A DNA stretch of 37,997 nucleotides, taken from the NCBI GenBank assembly GCA_001917585.1, contig MNEG01000102.1, positions 1 through 37,997 on the forward strand, read 5' to 3'. Origin of the DNA: Candidatus Rokubacteria bacterium 13_1_40CM_68_15 (GTDB lineage Bacteria; Methylomirabilota; Methylomirabilia; Rokubacteriales; CSP1-6). The notes under the pieces were generated by a model, which saw only the letters and a program-made list of their open reading frames with translations, did no database searches and was not told the origin of the DNA. Numbering within the stretch: position 1 is the first letter of the stretch; each line of letters begins with the position of its first letter. The position numbers were made by a program, and so were the translations under genes. Shown here piece by piece: positions 1 to 7,961 of the stretch.

Positions 1-57
1 TTGAACCCCCGACCCACTGCTTACAAGGCAGTTGCTCTTCCCCTGAGCTACGCCAGC
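1..57 (-). tRNA. tRNA-Thr (anticodon UGU), 3' end beyond the window
   Basis: The reverse complement starts GCTGGCGTAGCTCAG, giving a 7-base acceptor strand, a D arm closed by GCTC/GAGC, and an anticodon stem ACTGC/GCAGT around the loop CTTGTAA, so the anticodon is TGT (threonine). A variable loop GGGTC and the start of the T arm (GGGGG TTCAA) follow before the sequence ends. About 19 bases (end of the T arm, acceptor 3' strand, CCA) lie outside. It sits 17 bases after the rlmB stop codon and has its own promoter candidate. Confidence 0.95.
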
Positions 58-71
58 ACAGACAAAACTTC

Positions 72-100
72 ACTTTAGTTTTGAGTCTTTGTTAAGTCAA
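72..100 (-). promoter_or_regulatory. Sigma70-type promoter for tRNA-Thr, inside the 3' end of rlmB
   Basis: On the minus strand, TTGACT (95-100) and TAAAGT (72-77) are separated by exactly 17 bases; they match the -35 and -10 consensus at 5/6 and 4/6 positions. Transcription would start a few bases before the mature tRNA 5' end at 57. The stretch is AT-rich compared with its surroundings and overlaps the last codons and stop of rlmB. Inferred from sequence match and position only. Confidence 0.55.
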
Positions 101-893
101 GGAGTTTCCGCGAGGGACGTCTCTGCCGAACGACCTCGTAGCAGATGACCGCGGCAGCGGCTGACACGTTGAGGGAACCGACCCGGCCAAGCATAGGCAC
201 GCTCAACAGGACGTCGCAAGTCCTCCCGATGAGCGGTCTCAGGCCACCCCCTTCGCTTCCGAGGACCAGACACAAGGGGCCCGTGAGGTCGGCGTCCCAC
301 GGGGCGACGCCACCAGTCGCTGTGGCGCCGTGGATCCAAACACCGGATTGTTTGAGCTTTTCGAGCGTTGCTGCCAGGTTCGTCTCGCGCGCGACTCTGA
401 CCGACTCGGCGGCGCCCATCGCGGTCTTGGCCGCGGCTCCCGTGAGCCCGACTTGATGATGTTTGGGAACGATCACGCCGTGGACCGCGAAGGCGTCGGC
501 GGTCCGGAGCACGGCGCCGAGATTCCTCGGATCCTGGACCTGGTCCAACGCCAGAAAGAATGCGGGCTCACCTCGCTCGGCCGGGATCTCGAGAAGATCG
601 TCCAGTTCCGCGTATTCCGCGGCGGCCACGCGCGCGACGACGCCCTGGTGATGGGGCGACCCGGCGATGGCCGTGAGCTGGTCGCGCGTACGATACGAGA
701 CCTTGACGCCGGCCCGGCGCGCCCGGGCCACGACCTCGGCCAGGGGGCCGGTCGCCCCGGCGAGGACGGCGATCTCGTCGGTCCTCCGGCCGCCGCCTTT
801 GAGGAGTGCCAGCACGGGATTTCGTCCGAAGAGGACGTCACTCAACGGCGCGGAGTCAGTCGCGGCCCGCCTGGCGTGTCCTCGACCGACCAT
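75..893 (-). CDS. rlmB: 23S rRNA 2'-O-ribose methyltransferase, TrmH/SpoU family (RlmB-like)
   Basis: SAM-dependent 2'-O-methylation of a ribose in 23S rRNA (position G2251 in E. coli). The protein has an N-terminal RNA-binding domain (about residues 17-95) and a SPOUT knot methyltransferase domain with the three family motifs: DPRNLGAVLRTADA, LVLGSEGGGL and VGSLNVSAAAAV near the C terminus. At 272 aa it is about 20-25 aa longer than usual because the first ATG (893) lies 52 bases inside cysS. A TTG at 845, which overlaps the cysS stop as TTGA, would give a 256-aa protein beginning just before the conserved FGRNPV, and is a credible alternative. Neither start has a strong ribosome binding site. 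Family assignment is secure; the exact rRNA target is inferred from the family. It is last in a radA-yacL-ispD-ispF-cysS-rlmB string. Confidence 0.92.
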   Translation of the reverse strand: MVGRGHARRAATDSAPLSDVLFGRNPVLALLKGGGRRTDEIAVLAGATGPLAEVVARARRAGVKVSYRTRDQLTAIAGSPHHQGVVARVAAAEYAELDDLLEIPAERGEPAFFLALDQVQDPRNLGAVLRTADAFAVHGVIVPKHHQVGLTGAAAKTAMGAAESVRVARETNLAATLEKLKQSGVWIHGATATGGVAPWDADLTGPLCLVLGSEGGGLRPLIGRTCDVLLSVPMLGRVGSLNVSAAAAVICYEVVRQRRPSRKLLDLTKTQN

Positions 894-2233
894 CCAAGCT
901 TGTGGATCGCGTCACGCAGCTCGTCGGAGCGCCGCCAGTCACGCCGCTTGCGTGCCTCGCCGCGCTCGCTGACGAGACGGTCGACCTCGGCCGGCGCGCC
1001 CGGGGCGTTCAGGCTCCGCGCGAAGAGACCCAGCGCACCGCCCAGGCGCTTCAACTCCTCGACCCCGGCGACGAGCGCCTGTTGATGATCGGGCGCCTCC
1101 GCGCGCTCGAGATGCCCATAGAGGGCGCGCGCGAAGTCGAACAGGGCGCCGAGCGCCTGCGGGGTATTGAAGTCGTCGTCCATCGCCGCTTCGAAGCGAG
1201 CACGGAAGCTGCGCAACGCTTCCGGGACCGGCCCGGGTGGCCGCGTGTCGCGGGCCGCCTCGCGGAAGAGACGGTGGAAGCGCTCGAGCGCGCGACCTGC
1301 CTCGGTCAGCCGCTCCTCCGAGAACTCGACCGGGTGGCGGTAGTGTGTGCCGAGGAGCCAGAGACGCAGCGCGTCGGGGTCGTGACGCTTCACCAGCTCG
1401 CGGATGAGCAGCGTGTTGCCGAGCGACTTGGACATCTTCTCGGCGCCCAGATTCACGAACCCGTTGTGGACCCAGTAGTGCGCGAACGTCTTTCCGGTCG
1501 CCGCCTCCGACTGTGCGATCTCGCACTCGTGGTGCGGGAAGATCAGATCCTCGCCCCCACCATGCACGTCGAACGTCGGGCCGAGATATTCCATCGCCAT
1601 GGCCGAGCACTCGATGTGCCAGCCGGGGCGTCCGTCACCCCACGGACTCGACCACGACGGCTCGCCCGGCTTGGCCGCCTTCCACAGGGCAAAATCGCGC
1701 GGGTCACGTTTGCGCTCGTCCACTTCGACGCGGGCGCCGGCGAGCAGCTCGTCGAGGTTCTTGCCGGACAGACGACCGTAGGCGGGAAACCTCGCGATCT
1801 CGAAGTAGACGTCACCGTCGACGACATAGGCGACGCCGGCGGCGACGAGCTGCTCGATGAGCCGGATCATCTGCCCGATGTGGTCGGTGGCCTTTGGCTC
1901 GACGTCGCCGCGCAGGACTCCGATCGCCTCCATGTCGCGATAGAACTCGGCGACGTAGCGTTCGGACACCTCGCGGGCACTCACCCCCTCGGCCTGGGCG
2001 CGTGTGATGATCTTGTCGTCGACATCGGTGAAGTTCTTGACGAACGTCACCCGATACCCCCTGAAGGCCAGGTATCGGCGGATCACGTCGAAGACGATGG
2101 CGCTGCGCGCGTGCCCGATGTGGCAGAGGTCGTAGACCGTGACGCCGCAGACGTACATCCTCACCTCGCCCGGCACGAGCGGGATGAACTCCTCCTCCTT
2201 GCGGGTGAGGGTGTTGTGGACGCGGAGGCTCAC
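842..2233 (-). CDS. cysS: Cysteinyl-tRNA synthetase
   Basis: Class I aminoacyl-tRNA synthetase that charges tRNA-Cys in the cytoplasm. The HIGH signature is HIGH at residues 38-41, and the KMSKS loop appears as EKMSKSLGN in the middle of the protein. Zinc ligands typical of CysRS are visible: Cys29 in YVCGVT, the Cys of HIECSAM, and HHECE. Length (463 aa) is normal and the C-terminal DALR-type helical domain is present. Translation starts at GTG 2233, which overlaps the ispF stop as GTGA, so the pair is probably translationally coupled. In Bacillus, cysS also follows ispF, but with gltX and cysE between; those are absent here. Confidence 0.97.
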   Translation of the reverse strand: MSLRVHNTLTRKEEEFIPLVPGEVRMYVCGVTVYDLCHIGHARSAIVFDVIRRYLAFRGYRVTFVKNFTDVDDKIITRAQAEGVSAREVSERYVAEFYRDMEAIGVLRGDVEPKATDHIGQMIRLIEQLVAAGVAYVVDGDVYFEIARFPAYGRLSGKNLDELLAGARVEVDERKRDPRDFALWKAAKPGEPSWSSPWGDGRPGWHIECSAMAMEYLGPTFDVHGGGEDLIFPHHECEIAQSEAATGKTFAHYWVHNGFVNLGAEKMSKSLGNTLLIRELVKRHDPDALRLWLLGTHYRHPVEFSEERLTEAGRALERFHRLFREAARDTRPPGPVPEALRSFRARFEAAMDDDFNTPQALGALFDFARALYGHLERAEAPDHQQALVAGVEELKRLGGALGLFARSLNAPGAPAEVDRLVSERGEARKRRDWRRSDELRDAIHKLGWSVEDTPGGPRLTPRR

Positions 2234-2706
2234 GTCACCTCTACTCCCACGACCGCCATGGCGGCGATGCCCTCCTTGCGACCGAGCAGGCCCAGGCCTT
2301 CGGGACTCTTCGCCTTCACGCTGACGGCATCCCTGTCCAGGCCGAGCGTGTCGGCCAGCCGCTTGGCCATCTCCTCGAGGTGGGGCTGCAGACGGGGAGC
2401 CTGAGCCAGGACGGTGGCATCCACGTTCACGAGGCGCCCCCCGCGTGACCGCACCAGGTCCATCACCTTTTCGAGCAGCATCAGGCTCGAGGTGCCTCGA
2501 TAGCGTGGGTCGGTATCGGGAAAGTGCCGTCCGAGATCGCCCATGGCGAGGGCGCCCAGGAGCGCCTCGCCCACGGCGTGAGAAAGGACGTCGGCGTCGG
2601 AGTGGCCGTCGAGACCGACTTCGGACTCGAGCGTCACGCCACCCAGAACGAGAGGTCGACCGCGTCGCAGAGGATGAAGGTCGAAGCCGAGGCCGACGCG
2701 CGTCAC
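2230..2706 (-). CDS. ispF: 2-C-methyl-D-erythritol 2,4-cyclodiphosphate synthase
   Basis: Cyclises CDP-methylerythritol 2-phosphate to ME-cPP in the MEP isoprenoid pathway; the enzyme is a trimer with an active-site metal. The metal ligands are Asp9 and His11 in FDLHP and His43 in GHSDADVLSHA; DTDPRYRG and the C-terminal KAKSPEGLG complete the family pattern. 158 aa is the normal length. It starts at GTG 2706, overlapping the ispD stop by four bases (GTGA), and its own stop overlaps the cysS start. Two consecutive MEP-pathway genes next to each other are the usual arrangement. Confidence 0.97.
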   Translation of the reverse strand: MTRVGLGFDLHPLRRGRPLVLGGVTLESEVGLDGHSDADVLSHAVGEALLGALAMGDLGRHFPDTDPRYRGTSSLMLLEKVMDLVRSRGGRLVNVDATVLAQAPRLQPHLEEMAKRLADTLGLDRDAVSVKAKSPEGLGLLGRKEGIAAMAVVGVEVT

Positions 2707-3398
2707 GACCTGGCGCGAGCCCGCGCGCGCCGGAGATCCACCGGTGTCGTGATCTTCACGTTCTCGGCGAGGCCGGCGACCACGCGTACGTTCTGGCCGA
2801 GGCGCTCGACGAGCATCGCGTCGTCCGTCCCGGTGAAACCGTCCCGACGGGCCTTGTCGTGCGCCTCGCGCAGGAGATCGGCGCGAAAGGCCTGCGGCGT
2901 CTGCACCGCGACGAGCTCCGACCGGTCGAGCGTGCCTGCGACCAGTCCGCCGCTCACGCGCTTCACGGTTTCGGCAATCGGCAGCGCGCTGATGGCGGCG
3001 CCGGTGGTGCGCGCGGCGACGAGGACGGCATCGATCAGCGCGGGCGTGATGAACGGCCGCACGGCGTCGTGCACGACGACCAGCGCAGTGTCGGCGGACA
3101 CGGCGGCGAGACCACGGCTCACCGATTCCTGGCGCGTCCCTCCGCCGACCACCACGGTCACCGGAACCCCGCGCACCCGACCCAGGATTCGCCGCGTCCG
3201 TTCGACGTGAGACGCCGGCGCGGCCACGACGACGCCGTTGACCCGGGGATGCCGAGCGAAGTGCCGGACCGTGGCCACGAGGATGGGCGTGCCGCCGAGA
3301 TCCATGAACTGCTTCGGGGTTCGCCGGCTCAGGCGCGCGCCGACGCCGCCGGCCGGGATGACCACCGCCACGTCACGCACCGCGCGGTCCCGAGCCAT
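2703..3398 (-). CDS. ispD: 2-C-methyl-D-erythritol 4-phosphate cytidylyltransferase
   Basis: Transfers CMP from CTP to MEP, the third step of the MEP pathway. The nucleotide-binding loop PAGGVGARL is followed by RRTPKQF (Arg22 and Lys29 correspond to the catalytic pair), with VHDAVRPF, the TPQAF motif and GTDDAMLVE further on. 231 aa is typical. The annotated ATG (3398) overlaps the end of the PIN/TRAM gene by 26 bases; GTG codons at 3380 and 3371 lie closer to the conserved VAVVIPAGG and cannot be excluded as the true start. Confidence 0.96.
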   Translation of the reverse strand: MARDRAVRDVAVVIPAGGVGARLSRRTPKQFMDLGGTPILVATVRHFARHPRVNGVVVAAPASHVERTRRILGRVRGVPVTVVVGGGTRQESVSRGLAAVSADTALVVVHDAVRPFITPALIDAVLVAARTTGAAISALPIAETVKRVSGGLVAGTLDRSELVAVQTPQAFRADLLREAHDKARRDGFTGTDDAMLVERLGQNVRVVAGLAENVKITTPVDLRRARARARS

Positions 3399-4383
3399 CT
3401 TCGTCGCGCAGGCGCGTGAAGATCATGCGCCCGGCGGTCGTCTGGAGCACGCTGGTGACGACGACGTCGGCGGCCTGGCCGAGATAGCGCCGGCCATGGT
3501 CGACGACGACCATCGTGCCGTCGTCGAGGTAGGCGACGCCCTGCCCGGCTTCCTTTCCCTCACGCACGACCTGTACACGCATCGCCTCGCCGGGCAGGAC
3601 GACCGGCTTCAGCGCGTTGGCCAGCTCGTTGATGTTGAGCACGGGTACGCCGCTGAGCTCGGCCATCTTGTTGAGGTTGTAATCGTTCGTCAGCACCTTG
3701 GCGCCCAGCGTCTTGCCGAGCTCGATGAGTTTGCGGTCGACCTCGCGCACGTGCGGAAAGTCGGCATCGGTGATCTCGACCTTGACCTTACGGCTCCGCT
3801 GCAACCGCTGCAGCACGTCGAATCCGCGCTTGCCCCGGTTGCGTCGCAGCGTATCCGGGGAGTCGGCGATCTGCTGCAGCTCGCCCAGCACGAACTGCGG
3901 CACGATCAGCGTCCCATCGATGAAGCCGGCCTCGCAGACGTCGGTGATGCGTCCATCGATGATCACCGATGTGTCGAGCACCTTCGAGAGCTCCCCCCGC
4001 CGTCCGCCCGGGAAGAGGACGGCCGACACCGGCTCGAGATCGGCCCGCCGGCGCAGTGCCGTGGCAGCGCCGAGATAGGCGCCGAGCAGCGCAGGCAACC
4101 CGACGCCGGCCATGCCGGCGTTGGGCACGAGCGACGCGACGGCGGTACCGATGGCAAGGCCGGCGATGATCCCGAAGAATCCGCCGACGGTGCCCCAAAA
4201 GAGTCGCTCAACCGGCACGCCGACGGCCCGGGTCTCCAGCCAGACTGCGACACCGCCGAGTATGGCGCCGCCGACGGCCCCGGCGGTGATGGGCACCTGG
4301 AGGGCGGGCGCCAGCTCGACGCCTGCCCACGCTGAGAGCGCGACGACCATGGCGCGAACGAGGAGGACAGTGGGAAGTTTCAT
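3373..4383 (-). CDS. YacL-type membrane-anchored PIN and TRAM domain protein
   Basis: The N-terminal third has about four hydrophobic segments (residues 1-110, e.g. VGGAILGGVAVWL and GGFFGIIAGLAIGTAVA), so the protein is membrane anchored. A PIN ribonuclease-like domain begins at VLDTSVIIDGR (Asp137) and continues to ILTNDYNLNKMA-like sequence with the expected acidic residues; a C-terminal TRAM domain (about 270-325) is a likely RNA-binding module. The 336-aa length and domain order match Bacillus YacL. Its position between radA and ispD is also the Bacillus order, minus disA. Biological function is not well established; RNA cleavage is an inference from the PIN fold. Start ATG 4383 overlaps the radA stop as ATGA. 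Confidence 0.9.
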   Translation of the reverse strand: MKLPTVLLVRAMVVALSAWAGVELAPALQVPITAGAVGGAILGGVAVWLETRAVGVPVERLFWGTVGGFFGIIAGLAIGTAVASLVPNAGMAGVGLPALLGAYLGAATALRRRADLEPVSAVLFPGGRRGELSKVLDTSVIIDGRITDVCEAGFIDGTLIVPQFVLGELQQIADSPDTLRRNRGKRGFDVLQRLQRSRKVKVEITDADFPHVREVDRKLIELGKTLGAKVLTNDYNLNKMAELSGVPVLNINELANALKPVVLPGEAMRVQVVREGKEAGQGVAYLDDGTMVVVDHGRRYLGQAADVVVTSVLQTTAGRMIFTRLRDEDGSGPRGA

Positions 4384-5747
4384 GAGAGCAGCGCGTCCAG
4401 CGCATCGTGGACCGTCGCCACGCCATGCACCTCGACGGGCAAGCGGGGCGCCTCCAGCAGGTTGCTCTTCGGCACGACCGCCTGCGTGAAGCCGAGCTGC
4501 GCCGCCTCACGCAGGCGAGCCTCGAGTCCGGTGACGGCGCGCACCTCACCGGTGAGACCCACCTCGCCGAGGACCACGACCTCGCCACGCACCGGCCGGT
4601 CCATGTAGCTCGACGCCGCCGCTACGAGGACGGCGAGATCGGCCGCTGGCTCCGTGACCCGACCGCCGCCGGCGACGTTGACGAAGACGTCCTGACTGGC
4701 CAGTGGCACACCCGCACGCTTCTCGAGGACGGCGAGGAGCAGGCAGACGCGATTGTAGTCGGCACCGAGCACCGTACGGCGTGGCGTACCGAACGACGCG
4801 GGCGCAACCAGTGCTTGCAGCTCGAGCAGCAGCGGACGCGTGCCTTCGAGACCGGCGACGATGACCGAGCCGGGGACGTCCCGGGGGCGCTCGGCCAGGA
4901 AGAAGCCCGAGGGGTTCTTGACCTCGAGCAGGCCGCGCTCGGCCATCTGGAAGACGCCGATCTCGTTGGTCGAGCCGAAGCGGTTCTTCACGGCGCGCAA
5001 CACGCGATAGGCATGGTGCTGCTCACCCTCGAAGTAAAGCACGGTGTCGACCAGGTGCTCGAGGACGCGCGGCCCGGCCAGCGCACCCTCCTTGGTAACG
5101 TGCCCGACGAGGAACGTCGCGATCCCTCGTCCCTTGGCGATTGTCATGAGGCGTCCCCCGCACTCCCGAACCTGGGCCACGCTGCCCGGCGCCGACTCGA
5201 GCGCGGGCAGGAAGACGGTCTGGATCGAGTCGATGACCAGGATCTGCGGCTTCACGGTGTCGAGCTCGGCCTCCACCGCACCGAGATCCGTCTCCGTCCA
5301 CAAGAGTAGTCCGTCGCTCGTGATGCCGAGGCGGTCAGCCCGCAGCTTCACCTGGGCGGCCGACTCCTCCGCCGACACGTAGAGCACTGGCGGCGCCGCC
5401 GTGGCCAGCGCGCGAGCAGCCTGAATGAGCAACGTGCTCTTGCCGATCCCCGGATCGCCCCCGATGAGGACGAGGGAGCCAGGCACGACGCCACCGCCGA
5501 GCACGCGGTCGAGCTCGCCGATGCCGGTCCGGAGCCGGTCCGTGTGCTCCATCGTGATGTCACCGAGCGGGCGCGGCCGGCTGTGCGACAGGCCGGTCCG
5601 ACGGCGACCGGGAGTGGGCGCTGCGCGCTCTTCCACCAGCGCCATCAGTTCTCCGGTCATGCGCTTGCAGTCCGGGCAGGTGCCCGGCTTCGGGCTCGCA
5701 AAGCCGCACTGCTGGCAGCGGTAGATGCTTCGCTCGTGGGCCATCAC
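4380..5747 (-). CDS. radA: DNA repair protein RadA/Sms (branch-migration helicase)
   Basis: RecA-related ATPase that processes recombination intermediates and extends D-loops. A zinc finger is formed by Cys11/Cys14 and Cys24/Cys27; Walker A is GGDPGIGKST (about 96-105), Walker B ILVIDS (169-174), and the RadA-specific KNRFG motif is at 254-258. The C-terminal third is the Lon-protease-like domain. 455 aa is normal. The start is either GTG 5747 (overlapping the mlaD stop by four bases) or the directly following ATG 5744 (TGATG); the sequence reads GTGATGGCC, so both are equally well placed. Confidence 0.97.
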   Translation of the reverse strand: MMAHERSIYRCQQCGFASPKPGTCPDCKRMTGELMALVEERAAPTPGRRRTGLSHSRPRPLGDITMEHTDRLRTGIGELDRVLGGGVVPGSLVLIGGDPGIGKSTLLIQAARALATAAPPVLYVSAEESAAQVKLRADRLGITSDGLLLWTETDLGAVEAELDTVKPQILVIDSIQTVFLPALESAPGSVAQVRECGGRLMTIAKGRGIATFLVGHVTKEGALAGPRVLEHLVDTVLYFEGEQHHAYRVLRAVKNRFGSTNEIGVFQMAERGLLEVKNPSGFFLAERPRDVPGSVIVAGLEGTRPLLLELQALVAPASFGTPRRTVLGADYNRVCLLLAVLEKRAGVPLASQDVFVNVAGGGRVTEPAADLAVLVAAASSYMDRPVRGEVVVLGEVGLTGEVRAVTGLEARLREAAQLGFTQAVVPKSNLLEAPRLPVEVHGVATVHDALDALLS

Positions 5748-6967
5748 CGCTTCTCCGGCGAGGCGGCCGGCTCGTCCTTGCCCTTGTCCTTCTGCTCGCC
5801 GAGCCGCCGGAGGAAGAACTTCAAGATGGTGCTGCGCTGGGCACCGTCGAGGATGGCGACCAGCCGCTCGTACAGGGTGGGATCGGCGATGAGGGCGCCG
5901 AGGGTTCCCTCGCCGTCATTGATCTTCGTCGTGATCTCCTTCAGGTTGGCCACGGCCACCCGGAGGTCGTCCACCGCAGCGCGAAGACCGCCGTCGCTCG
6001 ACTCGTCCTTCACGAGGCTGCCGAGGGTCCCTCGCCCGCCCAGGACGCGATCCGAGACCTCCCGCAGATTATGGCTGACGACACGAAGGTCCTCGAGCAC
6101 CTGCTTGTACTTCGGATCGAAGAGAAGCCCGGGCAAGAGGCCGTCTTCGGCATTCGGCGTTTCCGCCGCGCGCCCGATGCGCTCCATCGCCGTCACCAGC
6201 TTCCGGGCCGCCTCGGTGGAGCGCGGCGACGCGAGCACCCCGACGGCGCCCTCGCCCTGCTCGACCCGGTCGAGCACCTTCTGCGTGGTCGTGATCACAT
6301 CGTTGAGTTTCCGCAATGCCACCGGTTCCTCGTAGAGCAGCGCGTGGGCCCAGCCGCGGCCTGTCCGGGCCTCGGTCACGATCCGCTCGAGCTGCTCGGT
6401 CGCCCGACGGGCCGAGCCGGTGGACGCGGAGATATCGTCCATGATCTTCGATTCGTTGAACGACTTCGCGATCTTTCCGAGATTCTCGGTCAGGGCGGCC
6501 ACGTTCTTCACGGTCTCGGTCCCTTGCGTCAGCACCTGGCCGAGGTCGACAGGATCCCGGGCGGCGATGACGCCGTCCGGGGGGACGACCGGCGCGTCGG
6601 GGGTGCCAACGGTGATCTCGACGATCTTGTCGCCGAGCAACCCCTGGGTCTCGATGCGGGCGACAGAATTCTGGCGGATGCGATCGGCGTACTCCCGCGA
6701 GATGTTCAGATTCACCCGAACCTTGCCGCCGGGCTGGGGGGGTAACTCTACACCCGAGACCCGGCCGATCTGCACGCCGGCCAGGCGGACCGTGGCGCCT
6801 TCGGCGAGGCCGCCCACCTCCGTGAAGTCCGCGTGGATCGTGTAGCGCGACTCGAAGAGACGCGCGCGCGCGCCGAGGGCATAGATCATCCCCAGGAATG
6901 TGGCGAGCGCGATGATGACGAACAGGCCCACGCGGAATTGCGTCGCGAGTCGGCCACGGTCAGACAC
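5744..6967 (-). CDS. mlaD: MCE-domain lipid-transport protein (MlaD family)
   Basis: Periplasmic, inner-membrane-anchored substrate-binding subunit of an Mla-type phospholipid/lipid ABC transporter. One N-terminal transmembrane helix (about residues 12-30, VGLFVIIALATFLGMIYAL) is followed by an MCE domain (about 38-120, with LAEGATVRLAGVQIGRV and GLLGDKIVEI). At 407 aa it is about twice the size of E. coli MlaD: the C-terminal half is a long, probably helical extension carrying three versions of a G-x-G-[TA]-[LV]-G motif (GEGAVGVL, GRGTLGSLVKD, GEGTLGALIADP), as in the larger MCE proteins that form tunnels or needles. Start GTG 6967 overlaps the mlaF stop by eight bases. Mla-type lipid transport is inferred from family and neighbours. 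Confidence 0.92.
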   Translation of the reverse strand: MSDRGRLATQFRVGLFVIIALATFLGMIYALGARARLFESRYTIHADFTEVGGLAEGATVRLAGVQIGRVSGVELPPQPGGKVRVNLNISREYADRIRQNSVARIETQGLLGDKIVEITVGTPDAPVVPPDGVIAARDPVDLGQVLTQGTETVKNVAALTENLGKIAKSFNESKIMDDISASTGSARRATEQLERIVTEARTGRGWAHALLYEEPVALRKLNDVITTTQKVLDRVEQGEGAVGVLASPRSTEAARKLVTAMERIGRAAETPNAEDGLLPGLLFDPKYKQVLEDLRVVSHNLREVSDRVLGGRGTLGSLVKDESSDGGLRAAVDDLRVAVANLKEITTKINDGEGTLGALIADPTLYERLVAILDGAQRSTILKFFLRRLGEQKDKGKDEPAASPEKR

Positions 6968-7712
6968 GGTGTGACGTTGCCTCGCCCGTCAGGAACGCGC
7001 GGACGGCCGGCTCGTCGCTCTCGAGCACGGCGTCGCGTGACCCGAGTGCCGCGAACCGGCCGTCGATGAGGACGGCCACGCGGGTCGCCACGGCTCGCGC
7101 CAGCTCGAGATCGTGCGTGACCACGATGGAAGTGTCGCATACCCGTGCCTGGACTTCCGAGATGAGATCGGAGACGAGGTGAGCGTTTGTCGGGTCGAGG
7201 CCCGCCGTCGGCTCGTCGTAGAGCATCATCTCGGGCTCGAGCATGAGTGCCCGCGCGATGCCCACGCGTTTGCGCATGCCACCCGAGAGCTCGGATGGCA
7301 GGAGCGGCAGCACGTCCTTCGTGAGTCCGACGCGAGCCAGCGCCTCCACCACGCGCGCTCGGATTTCGTCCTCGGACAGGCGCGTGTGCTCGCGCAGCGG
7401 ATACGCGACGTTCTCGTAGATCGTGAGGGAGTCGAAGAGCGCGGCCCCCTGGAACACGAACCCCATGCGGCGTCGGATTGGTAGGAGCTCCTCCTCGCTC
7501 AACGCCTCGATGTTCTGGCCGAAGACCTTGACCTGGCCCTGATCCGGTTGGATGAGACCGGCAATGTGCCGCAGGAGCACGGTCTTCCCTGAGCCGCTCC
7601 CGCCCATGACCACGAGCGTCTCGCCCTTGAAGGCTTCGAAGGACAGGCCACGGAGGACCTCCACGCTGTCGAAGCGCTTCCAGACGTCGTTGACCTCGAC
7701 GATCGCCGTCAT
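6960..7712 (-). CDS. mlaF: Mla-type ABC transporter ATP-binding protein
   Basis: Cytoplasmic ATPase that powers the MlaE permease. Walker A is GGSGSGKT (37-44), the ABC signature LSGGMRKRVGIARAL has the GMxKR form typical of MlaF/Ttg2A, and Walker B with D-loop is MMLYDEPTAGLDP. 250 aa is close to the family norm. The ATG at 7712 is preceded by GGCGGG, a weak ribosome binding site. Unusually, mlaF is separated from mlaE by about 250 bases of tandem repeats, so coupling between these two subunits is interrupted while mlaF-mlaD still overlap. Confidence 0.95.
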   Translation of the reverse strand: MTAIVEVNDVWKRFDSVEVLRGLSFEAFKGETLVVMGGSGSGKTVLLRHIAGLIQPDQGQVKVFGQNIEALSEEELLPIRRRMGFVFQGAALFDSLTIYENVAYPLREHTRLSEDEIRARVVEALARVGLTKDVLPLLPSELSGGMRKRVGIARALMLEPEMMLYDEPTAGLDPTNAHLVSDLISEVQARVCDTSIVVTHDLELARAVATRVAVLIDGRFAALGSRDAVLESDEPAVRAFLTGEATSHRV

Positions 7713-7740
7713 TCGATTTTCATCCCGCCGGCCCAGCCCG

Positions 7741-7961
7741 CTCGGGTCGCTCGGCTCCCAGTACCATTTCGAACCATTTCACCGCTCGGCTCGCCGCCCG
7801 ACGCGGCTCACCTCGCACGGCCACTCGAACCATTTCACCGCTCGGCTCGCCGCCCGACGCGGCTCACCCGACGCGGCTCACCTCGCACGGCCACTCGAAC
7901 CATTTCACCGCTCGGCTCGCCGCCCGACGCGGCTCACCTCGCACGGCCCCGCACGGCCACT
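7741..7961 (+). repeat. Family A tandem repeat array (56-bp unit, three copies) between mlaE and mlaF
   Basis: The unit begins CGAACCATTTCACCGCTCGG and is 56 bases long. Copy 1 is 7770-7825, exact. Copy 2 is 7826-7895 and carries an internal 14-base duplication (CCCGACGCGGCTCA). Copy 3 is 7896-7961 with a roughly 10-base internal duplication of GCACGGCC. A partial copy (ACCATTTCGAACCATTTC) precedes copy 1. The array occupies essentially all of the 247 bases between the mlaF start and mlaE stop; the first base of the mlaE TAG is gene sequence and the other two lie in the repeat end. A diverged 56-base copy is found within hisF. The internal duplications suggest replication slippage. Strand is given as written. 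Confidence 0.93.

Noticed and set aside
63-83. Hairpin CAAAACT/AGTTTTG at the rlmB stop as a terminator
   Set aside because: No T-tract follows, and a better explanation is the tRNA promoter that occupies the same AT-rich bases.
806-2404. 532-aa plus-strand ORF opposite cysS and ispF
   Set aside because: Its sequence is a shadow of high-GC third-codon bias; the minus strand encodes two fully recognisable enzymes here.
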